Of a stretch of DNA of 8,348 bases, positions 6,757 through 8,348 are shown piece by piece. Within the stretch, counting starts at the first letter, position 1; each line of letters begins with the position of its first letter. The stretch is taken from assembly GCA_001828445.1 (NCBI GenBank), contig MHYJ01000043.1:3845-12192 (forward strand), in the 5' to 3' direction. Below the pieces are notes generated by a model. It was not told where the DNA came from, ran no database searches, and worked only from the letters and a program-made list of their open reading frames with translations. The DNA comes from Planctomycetes bacterium RBG_16_43_13 (GTDB lineage: Bacteria; Planctomycetota; MHYJ01). Position numbers and translations under genes: made by a program.

Positions 6757-6992
6757 CTACCGATTGCCATACGCTATTCCCCTGTTACTCATGCGATACA
6801 CCATTGGTAGATGTAATTTTCATGCGTATCAGAGGGAGACCGTAGTATACACGTATGGTTACCGAGGGGGTATCGGTAGCAGAGTGGCATGTTAGGAATA
6901 TATTGTGTGGGATAGGGTAATACTATGGTGCGGTTGCACCTGTGCGGATAAGGCCAAATAATAATCACAGGGGCGCCCATCGCCCACGCCCC
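6757..6992. other. Unexplained intergenic region dense in inverted repeats (possible structured RNA)
   Basis: No convincing gene lies between the HD-GYP promoter and the first foldback element. CTACCGAT (6757-6764) pairs with ATCGGTAG (6872-6879). Nested inside it, CCATACG (6767-6773) pairs with CGTATGG (6852-6858). A competing local hairpin, GTTACCGA (6858-6865) with TCGGTAGC (6873-6880), uses the same right arm. Further on are GGTGC-GGTT-GCACC (6927-6940), CCTGTG (6939-6944) with CACAGG (6966-6971), and GGGGCG (6970-6975) with CGCCCC (6987-6992). This density suggests a structured RNA or a regulatory/replication site, but the strand is undetermined. It matches no tRNA, tmRNA, RNase P, SRP RNA or riboswitch that I know. 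A 34-codon plus-strand frame at 6791-6895 has no ribosome-binding site. Confidence 0.35.
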
Positions 6993-7008
6993 ATAAAATA
7001 TGCATTCA

Positions 7009-7024
7009 CCACACTAAAGGTTCA
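7009..7024. repeat. Short direct repeat, copy 1 (upstream of foldback A)
   Basis: CCACACTAAAGGTTCA recurs at 7496-7512 as CCACACTAAAAAGTTCA, one base longer. Each copy lies 22-28 bases before a foldback element on the plus strand, here the one at 7053. It may be an extended part of the repeat unit or a regulatory site. Confidence 0.45.
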
Positions 7025-7052
7025 AAAAAATTCTGCCGATAAGAGATACGAG

Positions 7053-7120
7053 CCCCATTAGAAGTCCGCCCCGAATAGTTCGGGACGGCAGACGTCTGTG
7101 GCGTCTTACTTCTAACGGGG
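7053..7120. repeat. Foldback element A (68 bp)
   Basis: Outer arms CCCCATTAGAAGT (7053-7065) and ACTTCTAACGGGG (7108-7120) pair with one mismatch, which is A-C on the plus strand and G-U on the minus strand. The core contains its own hairpin, CCCGAA-TAG-TTCGGG (7070-7084), extended by CCG/CGG. The perfect palindrome CAGACGTCTG (7089-7098) follows. The outer arms match elements B and C but the core does not. The element ends 19 bases before the small zinc-ribbon gene, so it could affect that gene's expression. Confidence 0.7.
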
Positions 7121-7139
7121 TGGAGGAAGAGTTAATTTT

Positions 7140-7376
7140 ATGCAAGGAAAATTAAAAATATCGGGCAACATATTCGTAATTGAGGGGGCAGAAGATATGG
7201 ATAAACAAAGATGCGAACGTTGCAACTGCGAGGAGTATATCCCCACCCACCAGTATGTGAAGTTTGAGGACAGAATCCGCTACCTCTGTCAACAATGCTG
7301 GGAACTTTTCAAGGGGTGGTATGTCCACGGCACACGTTCTGGACACTCATTCGCAGACACAAACACGGCGGCGTAA
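7140..7376 (+). CDS. Small zinc-ribbon-like protein, function unknown
   Basis: The product has 78 residues from the ATG at 7140, or 59 from the ATG at 7197. The second form begins MDKQRCERCNCEEYI, putting the first cysteine cluster near the N-terminus. The cysteines form C-x2-C-x-C and then YLCQQCW (C-x2-C), a likely Zn-binding knuckle pair on a short compact domain. The C-terminal tail (HGTRSGHSFADTNTAA) is polar. GGAGG (7122-7126) lies 13 bases before the first ATG, and GAGGGGG (7182-7188) lies eight bases before the second, so the start is unsettled. It is the only plus-strand gene in the right half of the window, and foldback elements A and B lie directly before and after it. The cysteine pattern suggests nucleic-acid or protein binding, but no named family is recognised. 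Confidence 0.62.
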   Translation: MQGKLKISGNIFVIEGAEDMDKQRCERCNCEEYIPTHQYVKFEDRIRYLCQQCWELFKGWYVHGTRSGHSFADTNTAA

Positions 7377-7397
7377 AAGAGAAACGTAGAGCGTAAG

Positions 7398-7476
7398 CCC
7401 CGTTAGAAATCCTACCACAATGGGTTTTCTCATAAAGTTATTTTCTACTCTGCCATTGTAGATATTTCTAACAGGG
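7398..7476. repeat. Foldback element B (79 bp)
   Basis: Arms CCCCGTTAGAAAT (7398-7410) and ATTTCTAACAGGG (7464-7476) pair except for one C-A, which is a G-U wobble on the minus strand. A second stem in the core, ACAATGG (7417-7423) with CCATTGT (7453-7459), extends the hairpin. It begins 21 bases after the zinc-ribbon gene stop. There is no T-run, so it is not a standard intrinsic terminator, though it may still act as one. Confidence 0.7.
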
Positions 7477-7495
7477 TAAAACTAAAAGCGAAAAG

Positions 7496-7512
7496 CCACA
7501 CTAAAAAGTTCA
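7496..7512. repeat. Short direct repeat, copy 2 (upstream of foldback C)
   Basis: CCACACTAAAAAGTTCA matches 7009-7024 apart from a one-base gap and one substitution. It precedes foldback C by 22 bases, much as copy 1 precedes foldback A. Foldback B has no such copy. Confidence 0.45.
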
Positions 7513-7534
7513 TAATTGTAATTTTGATTTTTGA

Positions 7535-7613
7535 CCCCGTTAGAAATACCTCATCTTAAGACCTTTTTACCAAATTGTCGTCAAATTTTCTACCTCTGAT
7601 ATTTCTAACGGGG
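7535..7613. repeat. Foldback element C (79 bp)
   Basis: CCCCGTTAGAAAT (7535-7547) and ATTTCTAACGGGG (7601-7613) pair perfectly. One extra pair on each side makes a 15-bp stem, 7534-7548 with 7600-7614. The 53-base core is the same length as in B but unrelated in sequence; both share GATATTTCTAAC at the right arm. It lies 23 bases downstream of the rtcB stop, so as RNA it would form a hairpin in the rtcB 3' untranslated region. Confidence 0.75.
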
Positions 7614-7636
7614 TTGATATTTGCATTTTCGCCCCC

Positions 7637-8348
7637 CTACCCCTTCACGCACCCTATCGGTTTTAGTTTCACAACCTTTTTGCTAATGCCTGCCGCCTGC
7701 ATCACGTCAACGACGAGCGAGACGTCCTTATACGCCTCAGGCATTTCCTCTGCAACTGACGCCTGTCCGCGAGCCATCACAATAACACCGCGTTCCTCCA
7801 TCTCTCTGAAAAGATTCCGCCCCTTTGTGGTCTTGAGCATATGCGAACGTGAGAATTGACGCCCCGCACCGTGACAGGTTGAGCCGAAAGTATCCTCCTC
7901 CGCCCTCGCCGTTCCGAGCAAAAGATATGACGCCCTGCCCATATCACCCGGCACTAAAACGGGTTGCCCTATGTCCTTGTAAGCAGGCGGGACGAGCGAA
8001 TGTCCTGGACCAAACGCCCGCGTCGCACCTTTTCTATGGACGCATACCCTCACCTTTTTCCCGTCAACTGTATGTTCCTCAAACTTTGCTATGTTGTGGC
8101 AGACGTCGTAGATGAGCCGTAGCCCAATCTTTTCTTCTGCTGTGCCGAGCGTCTTTGAGACCGCCTGTCCCACAAGTGCCATCATCACCTGCCGATTCGT
8201 CCATGCGTAGTTGGCGGCTGATGCCATCGCCGCTAAATATTTTTTTGCCTCGTCTGATTTTAGAGGAGCGCAGGCAAGCTGTCTATCCGCAAGTTTTATC
8301 CCATATTCCTCAGCCGCCTTCAGCATTACTTTCAGAAAATCGTCGCAG
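7637..8348 (-). CDS. rtcB: RNA-splicing ligase RtcB, 5' part cut by window
   Basis: RtcB joins RNA 2',3'-cyclic-phosphate or 3'-phosphate ends to 5'-OH ends using GTP and Mn2+, in tRNA splicing or RNA repair. The frame is open to the window edge and reads CDDFLKVMLKAAEEYGIKLADRQLACAP, a conserved RtcB segment, so the ATG at 8326 is internal. Numbering from that internal Met, H77 in IYDVCHNIAKFEEH matches a metal-binding histidine and H152 in GSTCHGAGR matches the nucleotidylated histidine. Their 75-residue spacing and the 77-residue distance from H152 to the C-terminus fit the archaeal-type layout (H329 and H404 in Pyrococcus horikoshii). VHRKGATRAFGPGH and the terminal VKG are also typical. 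The N-terminal metal ligands lie outside the window. Neither archease nor other RNA-repair genes are visible. Confidence 0.95.
   Translation of the reverse strand, partial: CDDFLKVMLKAAEEYGIKLADRQLACAPLKSDEAKKYLAAMASAANYAWTNRQVMMALVGQAVSKTLGTAEEKIGLRLIYDVCHNIAKFEEHTVDGKKVRVCVHRKGATRAFGPGHSLVPPAYKDIGQPVLVPGDMGRASYLLLGTARAEEDTFGSTCHGAGRQFSRSHMLKTTKGRNLFREMEERGVIVMARGQASVAEEMPEAYKDVSLVVDVMQAAGISKKVVKLKPIGCVKG

Noticed and set aside
6791..6895. Plus-strand frame of 34 codons
   Set aside because: There is no Shine-Dalgarno and it is too short to judge. The reading looks natural in places, but the same bases form the nested stems.
6789..6980. Minus-strand frame of 63 codons
   Set aside because: It has no ribosome-binding site, an implausible composition (rich in Pro, Tyr, Cys and His) and no domain. 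It lies across several inverted repeats, which explain the sequence better.
6870..7035. tRNA-like or tmRNA-like sequence suggested by GGTAGCAGAGTGG and GGTTCAAAA
   Set aside because: No D-arm, anticodon-arm and T-arm set folds in order, and no acceptor stem or CCA is present.
7089..7098. Palindrome CAGACGTCTG as a separate operator
   Set aside because: It lies inside the core of foldback A and may simply be part of that structure. No copy occurs near another promoter.
7053..7613. CRISPR array, because CCCCGTTAGAAAT recurs at intervals
   Set aside because: The motif occurs in inverted pairs, the spacing is irregular (345 and 137 bases between left arms), a gene interrupts it, and no cas gene is present.
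8324..8326. ATG at 8326 as the rtcB start
   Set aside because: The frame stays open to the window edge and the residues before it (CDDFLKV) are conserved in RtcB, so the gene continues outside the window.

Overview
The window looks like a chromosomal piece of an uncultivated or poorly known bacterium. PlsY and GpsA are bacterial-type membrane-lipid enzymes, and the HD-GYP protein and the stand-alone receiver are bacterial signalling proteins. Codon use rich in ATA, AGG and AGA, long non-coding stretches and several repeats fit such a lineage, but no gene here fixes the phylum.

Layout. Bases 2-1611 (+) hold the end of plsY overlapping gpsA, a two-gene unit that makes glycerol-3-phosphate and acylates it. 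It converges, with one base between the stop codons, on a minus-strand series. In transcription order this series is rtcB (entering from the right edge), a roughly 1 kb mostly non-coding stretch, an HD-GYP gene with a near-consensus sigma-70 promoter, a visibly AT-richer three-gene block, a short coiled-coil gene remnant, and a stand-alone receiver-domain gene.

The AT-rich block (about 2351-5293) encodes a secreted Ig-like protein, an uncharacterised reading frame that is probably its frameshifted continuation, and a membrane-anchored helical-repeat protein. A perfect 17-bp inverted repeat (2168-2184 and 5393-5409) brackets the block and points inward, and no transposase is visible. The block may be an insertion that separated the HD-GYP gene from the receiver gene and destroyed a gene between them, of which 43 codons remain at 2230-2361.

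The right-hand non-coding stretch (6626-7636) is the most unusual part. It holds a strong promoter with a C8 tract upstream, a region dense in nested and competing inverted repeats (6757-6992), and three foldback elements (68, 79 and 79 bp) that share 13-bp arms but have unrelated cores. A small plus-strand zinc-ribbon gene lies between the first two foldback elements.

The best candidates for something undescribed are the foldback family with its small zinc-ribbon gene, the structured intergenic region, and the inverted-repeat-bounded surface-protein block. All three rest on sequence reading alone.
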